This document shows positions 11,437 through 22,756 of a DNA stretch of 64,000 bases, piece by piece. Positions within the stretch are counted from its first letter, which is position 1, and each line of letters opens with the position of its first letter. This stretch comes from Isoetes taiwanensis. Lineage: Eukaryota; Streptophyta; Lycopodiopsida; Isoetales; Isoetaceae. The DNA is taken from positions 2,470,479 through 2,534,478 of the forward strand of contig JAJEKV010000090.1 in the NCBI GenBank assembly GCA_021234155.1, written 5' to 3'. The notes under the pieces are model-generated. The model saw nothing but the letters and a program-made list of their open reading frames with translations. It ran no database searches and was not told where the DNA came from. The translations under genes were made by a program, and so were the position numbers.

Positions 11437-12664
11437 ACGGGAATTGAACCCTCCTAAGGACCAAAGTCTAATTAACATAAAAGCAGAAAATGACGTAGTT
11501 TATGAACGGTTTGCACAAATGCAGAAGTGGCTTATATAACCAAACGTTCAATGTAATGCATAAATGCTCATCATTAAAAGCATAAATGCCCATCATTAAA
11601 AGTTGTGTAACTTGTTGTGTATCTCTTTCTCTGTCTAGCTTTGCATACATAACACATAATGCATCCTGCAGAGATGGAAGTTGGAAATACATAACACATA
11701 ATGCATCCTGCACAGATGGAAGTTGGAAATGACGATGTCCTGCAAGAATTAATGGCCTATATCAATTGTTCAATATCTGAGCTTAAGATATCTCAAAATT
11801 AGGATCTCCGCACATGTGGATCTTGGTTGGAACTATACATCATGATACAACAGCGACTTAAAATATCTGCAAAAGACAAAGATACCTTGAGGGAATTGAA
11901 CCCTCCAAGAGACCCGAGTTTAATTAATATAAGTGCAGAAAATGACATGTAGTTTATGAGCAGATTGTACAAATGCAAAAGTGGCTTATATAACCAAACT
12001 GCTCGTTCAATGTAACATGCATAAATGCTCATCATTGCAAGTCGGGCGTATTGTGTATCTCTTTCTCTATTCTAGCTTTGCATACATAACACATAAAGGC
12101 ATCCCGCAGTGATGGAGATTGAAATGGCCGGTGTCCCCGCAAGAATTACGTAAAGGATCAAGTTTTAAAAGCCGTAAAATGAATGCATATTACGGATGAG
12201 CACCGTTTTTCGCTAAGGCCGGTGTTTTTCCATGTTTGTACAATACAACGGACCAATTTCGGGATTACCTTCTTTCTTCTTGTGGAGCAACCGAGTGGTT
12301 CTGTTATCCAATCCGTTGGCTATTAAAAGACTCAAAAGAAAAAGTTGAAACTAAAATGCCCATCCTTGCATAATTCTTACGTAGCGATGTCGGCTTAAAT
12401 GAATGCTGTTGGATCCGCTTTTTGAGGAGCAAGAGAAAAGGTTGGTTGAAACTATACATCATGATACAAAAACTTAAAATATCTTAAGACATGATACACA
12501 TAATTACTACGAGAAAGGATAAACTTCTAAAAGCTTAAAATGAATGCATATTACAAATGGGCATCTCGATTTTCACTTGAATATTTGATTTTTTCTTGTT
12601 TGTACAACATCAAAACCAAAGGAGAAAAAATTTCCACGATTGCCTTCTTTCTTCCGGGTAATCC
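11437..12664. repeat. Diverged tandem duplications
   Basis: Bases 11437-11690 (GGAATTGAACCCTCCTAAGG ... GCAGAAAATGACG ... CTTATATAACCAAAC) recur at 11890-12121 with substitutions and indels. A 46-bp unit is duplicated in tandem at 11645-11735. A second pair is 12143-12290 and 12500-12660 (AAAATGAATGCATATTAC ... CCTTCTTTCTTC). Each first-pair unit begins with the complement of a pol III B-box (GGTTCAATTCC on minus), so a tRNA-derived SINE origin is possible. Confidence 0.6.
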
Positions 12665-14950
12665 CTCTTGGTCATGATGTTTATAGTTAAAAAAAAGGGG
12701 AATATTTCAGATGATTTGGAAACAAAGCTTTTAGAAGTATTTGGAACTCACACTCGTCCTCAAAGCTTAGTAGTTACGTTATATTGCTCTTAGCTAATAA
12801 GAGTGTGCCAAACTTGAAAACTTTTTATAGGCATCAATCTCAAAAAAAAAAAAAAAAATCCTAATGCGAACTCTGTCCATGGTCTCCATGGACAATAAAA
12901 GTCAATTCAATTCTTAGAAACACATTCTTGGTGTTCTTTTGCCATTCACATGAAGGGATTAGAACAAAAAAAAAAATAGTAGCATTGTACATGTTGTGTA
13001 TTACATGGGATTTCACATTCACTTTTGCCTTAAAACTTGTAAAAGAGGGTAGCAATGGGGGCTATTATCCAATATTGATGTCAGGTTTAGTTTTAGTTGC
13101 AAATTTAAAGGCTATTAAAATGTGGTGCTGTTAAGAAATGAGACAATATTACAGCAACCTTGGGTAATATTATTGCAGGGTGAGTCTGTGGTGATCACCA
13201 GCAAACACCCTGATGACGTAAAGGCAACGTAGAAGAGGAAAAGCTGAAGCAAATGCTGGAGAGTGAGGAGATACAGGCAACCACTTTGTGAATAAAAGGT
13301 GGAGAATGAGAGAGGGACCCAACAAATAGCCGTAGGGGCGTACCATACTCTGACAAAGAGCATAAAAACTAATAGCTACAAGTCAAGCAGCACCTAACAA
13401 AATTCCACCCCTTTTTGCCAAAACAACCCAATAACGTGCAGATATGTTAAGTGTCAACCATGGGGGACCCAACACATACATTTTACACCTAAAAACAAAG
13501 CATTACAGAAAAAAAGTACCACACTTTTTCTTCTTAAAAACAATACACATTCATAGAACTAAAACGAAGAACTATATAGAAAAAACACTAGACTCTTTCT
13601 TTTTATTTGGGGAGGGCCCAATAGAGCAGGATGCCTTTTTTTTTTATTAGCCTTTAGAAGACATGGGAAGAGGACAGTTAAGGGGATTAGAGTATTGGGA
13701 CCCTGGGGCTTTAAAAGGCTGGGAAATGGAAAGAAAGGGGCCCCAGAGCCTCCTCAATGTGGGTTGACAGGGTGAGGGGCCCCAGCTATGGCAATTCCGT
13801 TAGCAAAGTATGTGGTGTCCATGTGGGGGTCTATCATGCCACCCCAAACATTGTTTCTGTAGCACCTTGTGCTTGTGTCAGGGACCTTTGTGTTTAATAA
13901 TCTATCTTCTTTGCTTTAGCCTTTTTGTTGTCTTCCTTTCATCAATGGTCTCGAAGTGGCCTCCCACCTTGCTTTTAATATCTGTATCCCCAACATGGGG
14001 TTCGAAATGTTGCTCCATACCTTCACACTAAAAAGGAAAAGAGGAAAAACTCTTTTCGACGGCTTAGATTTGATGCCTTATCGACTCTGTTGGTATTGGC
14101 GCGAATCTTAACCGTTCAGAAATATCTTATCCCTTGCTACAAACCTTCACTTGTCTCAAGTTTCAATGTTGTCGAGAGACAATAGGCTTGAGCATTGATG
14201 TCAACCAAACATGAAGATGGGAGGACCATACACATCTGGCACCAACATTCCAAAAAGGTGGATCATACTCTGGGGATAATCAATCAACTCATCCTTCGAG
14301 GTAGGGGGTTGGGTATGGTTAAAAGAGATCCCTGAGCTTAAAAATCTAAATGTTTACAATTCAAAGGCAAGCACTCAAGCACAAAAATTTGATAATACCC
14401 ATAGGTAATTGGAAGTGTGGAAGCAAGGCACAAAGGGTAAGGGTTATGTTTCACAAATGCAAGTTATTAGTTAGGTCATGTAGGCTAAACATGTTTTTCT
14501 TTGATTCATGAACACGCAGAGAACCAAGATTATTCAAGGGAACAAAAACTTCGAACATGAACATAGGCAAACCAAGTTAAACCATAGATTTCATGGAACA
14601 AAATTTTTTCTAAGCAATCAGCCTAAGATATTGAATTGAATTGAATTTATAGTACAAAAGCAAACCAGATTAAACCTTAGATTTAGATTCCTGATCAAAA
14701 ACTCCATAAGCATGAATTGGCAAAAGTGTATATTTCTAACTTGATAGTATTTAGAGAGATTTGTTGATACAAGAGGTAGAAGAGGCTTCTTGACCTCTCA
14801 AAAAGAATACAACATCTTACAACAATGTTTTTGATACAACATATTTAGCATCATACTTACTCACATTTCAAACCATTGCCAAAGCTTTAAAGGATCAGGC
14901 CATTAATTTCCTGAAACCTTAAAACAAAGGCAACAGACTGCTTCTTATTC
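12665..14950. other. No recognised gene
   Basis: The stretch contains an A-run at 12841-12858 and otherwise ordinary noncoding DNA. Short reading frames at 12928-13134 and 13810-14031 show no domain or composition suggesting real genes. The 14.8-15.1 kb part probably includes the 3' UTR of the LRR gene. Confidence 0.4.
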
Positions 14951-15099
14951 TTCAACAAATCAGGCATTATGATCCTGATTCTGATGCACAAGCCAGAGAT
15001 TGAGGCAGCAAATGTACAAAAAGGTGCAGAAATGCCTCAATTCTCCCGATTTTCGGTCTAAAATCTGTGCAAAACCATATTTTTGATTGCTCGGATGAG

Positions 15100-16521
15100 T
15101 TAAATTGAAAGCAGAATGCAGCAGATCTGCAGAACGAGCAGTGCAGCAGAAAATCTGAGTTTTTGTGATGCAGAATTGGCTATGGAGGACGAAATCCGGC
15201 CTTGGGAATCCGTTCCGGCAACCAGAGGAGTGGAAGAAGAGGTGCATTGGCTCAAGCCCACAGGCCGAGCGCCGGAAACGCCATCGCCACGGTCTTGGAT
15301 CGCATTACAGAGCCCGGGGTTGTTCTTGATAATTAAATTCCGGCCCAATTTGGAGATCTGTGCAGCCGGCAGAGAAATAGCTCCAGAAAGCTGATTTGAT
15401 CCTAAATTCAAATAGTACAGATTGAACAGGGCCCCGAAACTGGCCGGAATTGGACCTGTGAGCCTGTTATTGTCCAGCGCCAGAGCATTCAAACTCTGCA
15501 AATTGCCCAGAGATTCTGGAATAGACCCCACTAAATCTGCATTGGACAGCCGGAACAATTCCACCTTTTTTAAATTCCCCATTTCTTCCGGTATGCTGCA
15601 TCCCAACGGATTATCCCCCATCGCCAGATTTCTCAAGCTCTCCAACTGCCCTAATTCCGCCGGAATTGGCCCTATCAGATTGTTCTCCTTTATATCCAGC
15701 AGCTCCAGGCTTTTTAATTTCCCAATTGATGCCGGAATTGGCCCGCTCATCGCATTCTGGCTTAAATCTAGCTTTACCAGCTTCGTCAGAGCGCTCATAT
15801 CTGGAATTTGGCCGGTGATTTTGTTCCCGCTTAGGTCTAGAATTGCTAGATCTGTTAGCTTTCCAATTGAGGCTGGAATTGCGCCTGTGATCTTATTGTG
15901 GCTGATTACTAGCTGCTTCAGATTTGTTAAACTGCCCAATTCGTCAGGAATCTTACCTTCCAGACCATTTTGCAAAAAAACAATCCGTTCTAGATGGGTC
16001 AGATTAGAAATCTGTGCCGGAATTGAGCCCACCAGAGCAGAATTGAACAAAAATGCAAGATGCTGCAGCGACGAGGCCAGATCAGAAATCTGGTGCGGAA
16101 TTTGAACCTGGGCACCTGTAAAACACTGGTAGATGAAGAGCTTCTTCAGATGGGCGAATTTGAAGAGCGAGGGATGGAAGGTAGCATTTTTTGTGCAGAT
16201 CGGATTGTTTACTGCTTCAGAAACATAACCCAGATTGATTTCTACAATGTGCATCTTCTGTGTATTGTTTTGATCCGCAAAAACATCGCAATTTATGCCG
16301 TGCGGTGCCCCGGTGCAGAAATCGCCTGGAAATAGAGTTCTCCAATCCACTGTGTCATTTATCGCATGAAGAACATCGAAGATCGCATTTGTTTCGGACA
16401 AATCAGTGACCGGAAAATCATCTGCTGCAACGTTTTTGCTGCAGAATGCGCACAAGACCACCGCCCAGATCAAAAATCGAAGCTTTGGCGCCCACATTGT
16501 GACGAATTCAATCAAACCCAT
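15100..16521 (-). CDS. LRR receptor-like protein, PII-2/RLP29 type, secreted or GPI-anchored
   Basis: A single 473-codon exon. Residues 9-33 form a signal peptide (MWAPKLRFLIWAVVLCAF); translation may start at Met1 or Met9. An N-terminal cysteine cap follows (DWRTLFPGDFC, Cys69, Cys78, Cys109). About ten plant-type leucine-rich repeats span residues 145-385 with the GxIPxxIGxLxxLxxLxLxxN pattern. A C-terminal cap holds Cys405 and Cys426. The last 20 residues are hydrophobic with no cytoplasmic tail, as in a GPI signal or a short anchor. There is no kinase domain. Relatives (Piriformospora indica-insensitive protein 2, RLP29, TMM) act at the plasma membrane or apoplast with receptor kinases in symbiosis, defence or development. 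The specific ligand or partner is unknown. No stops or frameshifts occur, making it the only intact gene in the window. It is richer in G+C than its flanks. Confidence 0.9.
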   Translation of the reverse strand: MGLIEFVTMWAPKLRFLIWAVVLCAFCSKNVAADDFPVTDLSETNAIFDVLHAINDTVDWRTLFPGDFCTGAPHGINCDVFADQNNTQKMHIVEINLGYVSEAVNNPICTKNATFHPSLFKFAHLKKLFIYQCFTGAQVQIPHQISDLASSLQHLAFLFNSALVGSIPAQISNLTHLERIVFLQNGLEGKIPDELGSLTNLKQLVISHNKITGAIPASIGKLTDLAILDLSGNKITGQIPDMSALTKLVKLDLSQNAMSGPIPASIGKLKSLELLDIKENNLIGPIPAELGQLESLRNLAMGDNPLGCSIPEEMGNLKKVELFRLSNADLVGSIPESLGNLQSLNALALDNNRLTGPIPASFGALFNLYYLNLGSNQLSGAISLPAAQISKLGRNLIIKNNPGLCNAIQDRGDGVSGARPVGLSQCTSSSTPLVAGTDSQGRISSSIANSASQKLRFSAALLVLQICCILLSI

Positions 16522-16712
16522 CCAAAATCAAAGCTTCAGACCCACATTCACGAAGAATTGTATGAGCTCGGAGCTTCAGACATCCATTGGATGAAATTTT
16601 CCAACTGCGGCGGCTTTGGATCTCAAATTTCTGTTTCTAGAGCTGCATTGCGAAACCAAGGCTGAAATCCGGGAGCCCACATCAGGAATCTGCAGATTTT
16701 AATTGCATCACA

Positions 16713-16722
16713 TATTTAAATA
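16713..16722 (-). promoter_or_regulatory. Candidate TATA box of the LRR gene
   Basis: On the minus strand TATTTAAATA lies 192 bp upstream of the first ATG, predicting a transcription start near 16685 and a leader of about 165 bases. This rests on position and consensus only. Confidence 0.4.
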
Positions 16723-18181
16723 CGGAGCATCAATCAATTGGAACCAGGTTCCAATAATTGGAGAAGAATTTATTCTGGAAACGCTCTGTCCGAACCAGGG
16801 CGGTGAAGAAAAAGCTCAAATCCGGCAATGCGCCGGCCAATTCTTCTGATCTGCAAAGCTGGGCGGATGGTTAGTGCAGGTCTGTATATGAGGCCGGAGT
16901 AGAAAGACACTCTGAGACAAGGAAGAAAAGAGAAAAATCTGACAGGGGTACTCTGGCGCCGGACTTAAGATATGGCCATTTGGGGCAACGGGGCAGAACG
17001 CCGAAATTTTTGTGGTGGGTCTGGCTATGGCAGAACCCAATAGCTCACCACGTCAATCCGACGTATTGGGCATATACCAACAAACAAATTGGCCAGACCT
17101 GCCATGTGATGGGCTTCGCCGCTCTAAAATATATGGATTTGCAGACCCTATTTGCTCAATCTAAATCAGCTTTTTTTAATTCCGGTGGCTTTTTTGAAGC
17201 TCTGGCTATGGCTTAAAGTCCATCTCGGCAGTCCGAGAAATGAAATATAAACCTCAGTCCGGCAGTTTGGATTAAATTAATCGGCTAAATAACTCAAAGA
17301 AGTAGTTTTGGGCTTCTGATCGTGTAGAATTTTGATGTAAAGGAATGGTAAAAGAGGCATTAGAATTAAAGCTTGTTCCGGTAGAATCGTAGACCCATTT
17401 TTGAATTAAAAAACTCTGTGGCATACTAAAATAGCCTAGATTAAGGGTTATTATGGTAGATCCGGTGGATTAGTATCCCAAAGTTCCTGAAATTTGAATC
17501 AGAACGTTGGGTTTTGGGGATTGAGCAGAACAGTAAAAATAAACGAAGAATTAAACAGATATAATTTAGTATTGTTTAGATCAAACGGGTTAAAATGGAT
17601 GAATGCGGAAAGGAAAAGGAGGAAAATCGAATTCGTAAAAAAATATTTGAAGAAGTGGGTTGCCATGCCATGCCGCTGCAAGTTGTGCCGAATTTAAAAC
17701 ACAAGAAAACAAACCAAGAATTTAATTGAAAAAGGCCACTAGCATACAATCATACATGCTGCAGCGGCGAGCATGATGCCGGTTTATGTATATTTATTGG
17801 AAAAAGAAGACGGAATTGAAGAGCTTATTTACAGCGCCAGCGAAGAGGGCACTAACAAAAATTGGACGGATTAAGTTATAGAAATGAAATGGGTTTTTAA
17901 TTCCGGTACCTTCCTCGCAGCAGAGCTTGAGCTTGAGCTTGCTAGATGCCAAATTGAGATCCACCGGAGCTGGCCATGGCTGGATTGTGCATAATCTAAT
18001 GAATTTGAAGGGCCTTTTTGCAAATTGATAGAATTTTTCTTGTGATTAGTTGCGGCAGTAAATGATTTAAATAAGCGTACCAGAAAATCTTTGTGTTTTG
18101 AAAGGATCTTCACGATCCTCGAGAGAAAAAAAAACATGCATTTTTCGTGAGCAGACTTGTGTCCTATTTTTGGGACATCAC
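16723..18181. other. Upstream flank of the LRR gene, no other gene seen
   Basis: I see no convincing gene. Repeated CC(G/A)G(A/T)-rich phrases occur (TCCGGTGG, TCCGGTAG, CCGGCAGT). GCTTGAGCTTGAGCTTG is a small triplication near 17928. Confidence 0.4.
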
Positions 18182-18253
18182 GTTATCAGCCAAAAAAGCA
18201 TCTCCCATTATCAGCCCGGCGTTATCAGCCAAAGCTCCTCCCATTATCAGCCA
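18182..18253. repeat. Four copies of TTATCAGCC
   Basis: The unit TTATCAGCC(AAA) recurs four times in 72 bp, arranged as two larger units that each include the phrase CTCCCATTATCAGCC. Its function is unknown. Confidence 0.6.
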
Positions 18254-18639
18254 AATTAGACCTTTCTAAACATTCATCCACATCTCTACTGCTATGCACA
18301 ATTGATATTATACACAACTGAGAATCATCTTGGATCAATCTTTGTGTAGAGCTCGAATTGCTCGTTAATTCATTATTTAAATCATATTTTTCCTATTTTG
18401 GGTTGCTCGAAGGACAAACCCTCTGGAGGTGGGTTGGTAGAATATATATCATTTTTTGCTGTTGGATGTACTTTTTTGAGGCACCAGATTGGAAATCCCC
18501 ATTACGTTATGTGACATTAGTGGGTCGATAGTTTGCCGCTGATTGTCGTGAGGCAACGTTAGGGTGCCATTGGACCATACAGAGCTAGAGGAATAGCTCT
18601 GTCTGGCAGAACTTTGGCGGAACGGATTAGAACAGAATA
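18254..18639. other. No recognised gene
   Basis: I see no coding, RNA or repeat signature in this stretch. Confidence 0.35.
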
Positions 18640-18640
18640 G

Positions 18641-18680
18641 ATTTTTTAACGTCCATAAAGACCGAAAGACTATGGAAAGA
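18641..18680 (-). mobile_element. Possible LINE 3' end, short relic
   Basis: ATTTTTTAACGTCCATAAAG followed by GACTATGG matches, in the same orientation, the sequence beside the (GGAA)n tails at 21639 and 36133. About 35 bases are shared. No coding part remains. Confidence 0.4.
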
Positions 18681-18997
18681 GAAGGGCCCCATTGTTTTTT
18701 TTATTATGTTGCCTCAGGGGGTTTAGTCTGCCCACCAACGGAATTCGCAGTGGAAGGGAGAGGGAGGAGATTTACTTTCAACACAGATAATAAAGTCAAT
18801 CGCTATTTCAAAAAACGTTTTGTATACCACCATATGACCAAACGATACTACAACAGCTTACTACTGCATTTACTACAAGCAAATAGTTTTTGGAACTTGA
18901 TGACTACTATATTTTCCTACTTTTTAGAATCCATGTTGCTTGGAATAACTGTACGTCTAATCTAAAAAACCATATTTATTAGCCCAGAGGTTTTTCA

Positions 18998-19151
18998 GAT
19001 TGGCCCACCACTGCTTGCAAAAGCTGTTGCTGGTGAAGCGATATTCCTTTTCTTAATTGCTCCTGCAAGTCAATTTGTTGAGCTATTTGTTGAAATGGAG
19101 GCATCCAGAGTTCATGATCTTTTTGCGAATGCTAAAAAGATGCTCCATCAA
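18998..19151 (+). pseudogene. FtsH AAA+ protease exon fragment
   Basis: After an acceptor-like TTTTTCAG (18990-18997) the frame reads [14 protein letters not shown], then [20 protein letters not shown] and ANAKKMLH. This is the Walker A helix and pore-loop region of FtsH, a membrane zinc metalloprotease of chloroplasts and mitochondria (normal form [18 protein letters not shown]). The five residues GTGKT that bind ATP are absent, so the fragment could not work. There is no Walker B, second region of homology or HExxH site nearby. It is a fragment in the same orientation as the other captured fragments at 25.4-28.0 kb. Confidence 0.75.
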
Positions 19152-19280
19152 TTATTCATACGGTTTATGATGCATAATCTAGTCCATGTACATGTTATAC
19201 GTGTATGGAATGTGTTATTTTCTTATGTGAGGCTGCTCTCCTTGAGGCTCTTTTTTGAAGTATCATTTGAATGAGACAAT

Positions 19281-19342
19281 GAAAGCACATGCCATACTGC
19301 TATGATAACAAAAGCACATGCCATACTGCTTTGATAACAATT
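19281..19342 (+). repeat. 30-bp tandem duplication
   Basis: AAAGCACATGCCATACTGCT followed by (A/T)TGATAACA occurs twice in direct succession. Confidence 0.7.
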
Positions 19343-20485
19343 ACTGGAAGAGCAAGATGCAACTTATCAAACTGTACTACGAGACTGCATACATTAATGC
19401 CAAGCAAAAATGCTAAAAATATCTTCATTTCATATCATGAATCAGGTTGTATGCATGTCAAATGCAGTATAGATTGGGGATGCAGATGGTGCAATATTGT
19501 GCATCTACCATCGATGAGCCAATGAGGTGTAGGTGTTTTAGATTGGAATAAGTGGTTGATGGGTTTATCGTACATTAGACTTTCTTTAAGCTGTCTAACA
19601 ATGTGTTCAGTTCTCAATTTATAACGTTCCATGTATTTTATATGCAATATATGCAAGTACGTGACACCTCACCAGGGTTGTTTTCGTATGCATACATAAC
19701 CATTATGGGCATACCGTACCTTTGCTTGTGTACAGTATATCTCATAGTTAAAAAATTAAGGCCAAAACATTATATGTTTTTAAAGGGTTTAAACCTTGCC
19801 CTAAAGATTTTTTTTCCCTCTCTCATTGCCTTGCGACCTAATAGCTGCAACTCAAAGCCGAGGTTCTCACTTATGCTCTTACAGAATGGAACAACTGGTT
19901 ACCAGTGTAAAAGAACAGTTTAGGGTCGAAGGGGCAGTCCTTTCTCGCATCCTGGAAGGATTGGCGGTCTGTAAGAGTTTGCAAGAGCTTTTGGCATTGA
20001 ATTAAATGAACAACAGGATCAGAACATTTTAGAACCAAATGGCATGTCATGAGACTATGCAAACTGCAAGACATGTCATAAGACTATCAATGACAATATA
20101 GCCAAATGCTATGCCATTCTCCTCATCTCCTCATAGATGCATCTAGCATTGCTCAAAGGCAGATAAATTGTTGCATGCATCTAAAAAACTCAACTGTCCT
20201 GCACAAGATGCCCCATGCCATTCATGCATTCCTTGCAATCATTTCGATTCAAGAAATAACATCTTGAATAGCTAGTCGATCAAGTGCCTCCCGCAACATG
20301 TTGTTCTACATGAATTGGGAAAATTATCCTTTCCACGTTCTAGATGAAATATTTCTATAATATTTTCTCCGTTGAATCGTATATGAAGGCATCATCCCCT
20401 TCAAGTTCCAACCCATCTTCATGCAGTACTTCTACCTCTTGGGAAAGCATCTAGCAACAACTGAGCTCTATATATCATGTTATCA
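19343..20485. other. No recognised gene
   Basis: Noncoding DNA. Short frames near 19603-19923 show no domain. Confidence 0.35.
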
Positions 20486-20822
20486 TGCAAATGTATAGTT
20501 AAACCACAATGGCACCGCATCATGGAGTGTTGATTTCAATGCCCTATTTGCCCTGGCTTATTGCATCTTACAAATAGTATCACACAACTATAATGACAAA
20601 AAGGTGAACATTTTCTTTGTTCGCTTCTTTCTTCTCTGTCTTGGGGCTGTCTTGGGGAAGCACCATGTCGCATGCGATCAGGCAAATGTACAGTTAAACC
20701 ACAATGGCTCTGCATCATGGGATGTTGAATTTGAATGCCATGTTTGCTTAATTCTTGATTTGTTGCGCTTAAAAATTGTATCACACAACTATATTAACAA
20801 AAAGGTGAATATTTTCTATAGA
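20486..20822 (+). repeat. ~198-bp tandem duplication
   Basis: Bases 20486-20620 (AAATGTATAGTTAAACCACA ... TATCACACAACTATAATGAC) recur diverged at 20684-20822 (AAATGTACAGTTAAACCACA ... TATCACACAACTATATTAAC). Confidence 0.7.
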
Positions 20823-21571
20823 TCATGCAATTTGTTAGTTTAGAAAAATACAACAAGAAGATTCATTCAATCAGAGAAAACACACTACGGCTAAAAGAGG
20901 AATTGATTCATATTGCATTTGTGTGACGAGCATGGCGAATTGACCCTCCCGTCAAACTCATGTAAATTCTAGATTCATAATATTGGTGAAGAATTGAATC
21001 TTCCTTTGCTTGACATTTGAACCATTCTTATATTTCCATTATCCATTATGAACAAGATAAATCCAGAGAAATTATACAATCCACAATAATATCAATATAT
21101 ACAATATCAAACTGAGCAAATCGAACAGAACTTCTAGCTGTGGATCTCAACAACGATCCCGGCTATATTGGTTCCATCAATTTGACCACTTCCTTGCGGA
21201 TTAACTGCACATGCACTCAATGGGGTTACTCCTCGTGACTAAATGGGGATCCCTAGCTGCCATTGTATGCATAAAAACATCTTGAAAATCTTGGATAACA
21301 AGGACATAAGCACAAGCAAAGACACTAGATCCTATGTGAGTACAGTGCTAGACAAGGACATCATGATCAAATGAAGTACAACAATAAGCATCAGATGTTA
21401 GCTGGAACATGCCCAGCCAGCCATGTGGTGGTGTGAACCTCATATGCGCATACCCTTCCCAACCCATGTCTGGCACTGGAGGACCTCTTACCATGGAGTC
21501 ACAGAGGTGACGTAGCATCCTTTCTAGGAGAATTAGGAGGATCCAAGAGACGTTATCAAATGTTTGCCTGA
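20823..21571. other. No recognised gene
   Basis: I see no coding or structural signature. Confidence 0.35.
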
Positions 21572-22618
21572 TGTTCTTTCATTCATTTATGTTTGGGAAG
21601 GGAGGAAAATGAAAGGAAGGAAGGAAGGAAGGAAGGAAAATTTTTTAACGTCCACGGAACCCAATCGGGTTATGGGACCAAGTACATAAGGGACCGAAGT
21701 CCTGGACCGAAGTCCAAACAAGAGCATGGGCCGAAGCCCTTAAACCAAAGCACAACGTGAGCTAGAACACAACCATCATGACCCGGATTAAAAACCACCT
21801 GGGAAAAAATAAGGGAAGGGAAATAAGGGAAATAAAGGGATTGAAGGGAAAGTGGGGAAGAAATGAAAAAGAATGAAAGAATGAGAAAGAATGAAGAAAA
21901 AAAGAAAAAATAAGAGGAGGAAGGGAAGAGAAGGGAAGGGAAGGGAAGGGAAGGAAGAAATAAGGGAAGGGAGGGAAAAGAATGAGGAATAGATGGAAGA
22001 ATGAAAGAATGAGAAAGAAATGAGAAAGAATGAGGAAGCATGAGAAAGCATGGAAATGAGAAAGCATGAGAAAGAAATGAGAATGAGAAAGAATGAGAAA
22101 AGAAATGAGAAAGAATGAGAAAGCATGGAAATGAGGAAGAATGAGAAAGCATGCAAATGAGAAAGCATGAGAAAGAAATGAGGAAGAATGAGGAAAAATG
22201 AGGAAAGAAGAAATAAGGGAAAAGGGAAGGGAAGAATAGAAGCATGGAAGAAAGAATGAGGAAAGAATGAAGAAGAAAAATAATAAAGAACAAAGAAGAA
22301 GCGGAAGAAAAGAGGGAGAAAAAAATTTGAAATCTAGCCTAACTATTCAATCCAAAAACCCATTCAATCTAAAAACTGATATACTAATCTTAAAAACAGT
22401 ACTTGCAAGTCGATGAAGCTCTTAGCGTCAGAAATCGCCCAAAACAGAGGAGTTTTCAAAGCCTAGAAACGGATCTGGAAAAGGCAGCTGCAGGTCTGTA
22501 AAAAGGTCTAGACGTCGCATGCGACAAGTTTTCAAAATCGTAGATATATACGGGTTAACGTCGCATGCGACGTTGATGCGACGTATTTTGTTATAGCGAT
22601 GTCTGGAACTTTTTAATT
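21572..22618. repeat. Long direct repeat, copy 1 (purine-rich)
   Basis: Starts TGTTCTTTCATTCATTTATG and ends near GCGATGTCTGGAACTTTTT. About 500 bp is almost pure purine on the plus strand (variants of GAGAAAGAATGAGAAAGCATG); the open frames here are artefacts of that composition. The end holds the palindromes GTCGCATGCGAC (22514-22525) and AACGTCGCATGCGACGTT (22557-22574). The copy matches 24470-25262, but a LINE tail is inserted near its left end. Confidence 0.8.
21615..21803 (-). mobile_element. LINE 3' fragment inserted in direct repeat copy 1
   Basis: A (GGAA)n tract at 21615-21638 is followed by ATTTTTTAACGTCCACGGAA, TCGGGTTATGGGACC and, at 21780-21796, CCCGGATTAAAAACC. The same order occurs at 36099-36225, beside a LINE coding region. 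Copy 2 of the direct repeat (24510) lacks this block and reads GAAAGGAAGAAATAAGGG, which acts as the empty site. Confidence 0.65.
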
Positions 22619-22756
22619 TTGTGGGTGCCTTTTTTTTATATGATGGTCATGAAAGTTTGTCTCTAAGCTAATTTGGACATTTCTGAGCCATGTATACATT
22701 CAAATTCACATTCCAGATTTATCCAATCTTCTATTGCTACTACTTACAAATGTAAA

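Noticed and set aside
15422-16105. 227-codon plus-strand frame opposite the LRR gene
   Set aside because: It is a shadow of the LRR repeat coding strand. The LRR frame has a signal peptide and family-wide motifs; this one has none.
17871-18137. Minus-strand 88-codon gene upstream of the LRR gene
   Set aside because: The Ser run comes from a GCTTGAGCTTGAGC triplication. No domain, no promoter signal and no conserved neighbour.
21670-22293. Long minus-strand open frames rich in Phe/Ser/Leu (also 24477-24960)
   Set aside because: They result from the purine-only plus strand, which lacks stops on the complement. The repetitive FSFFLS-type protein has no domain, and several frames are open at once.
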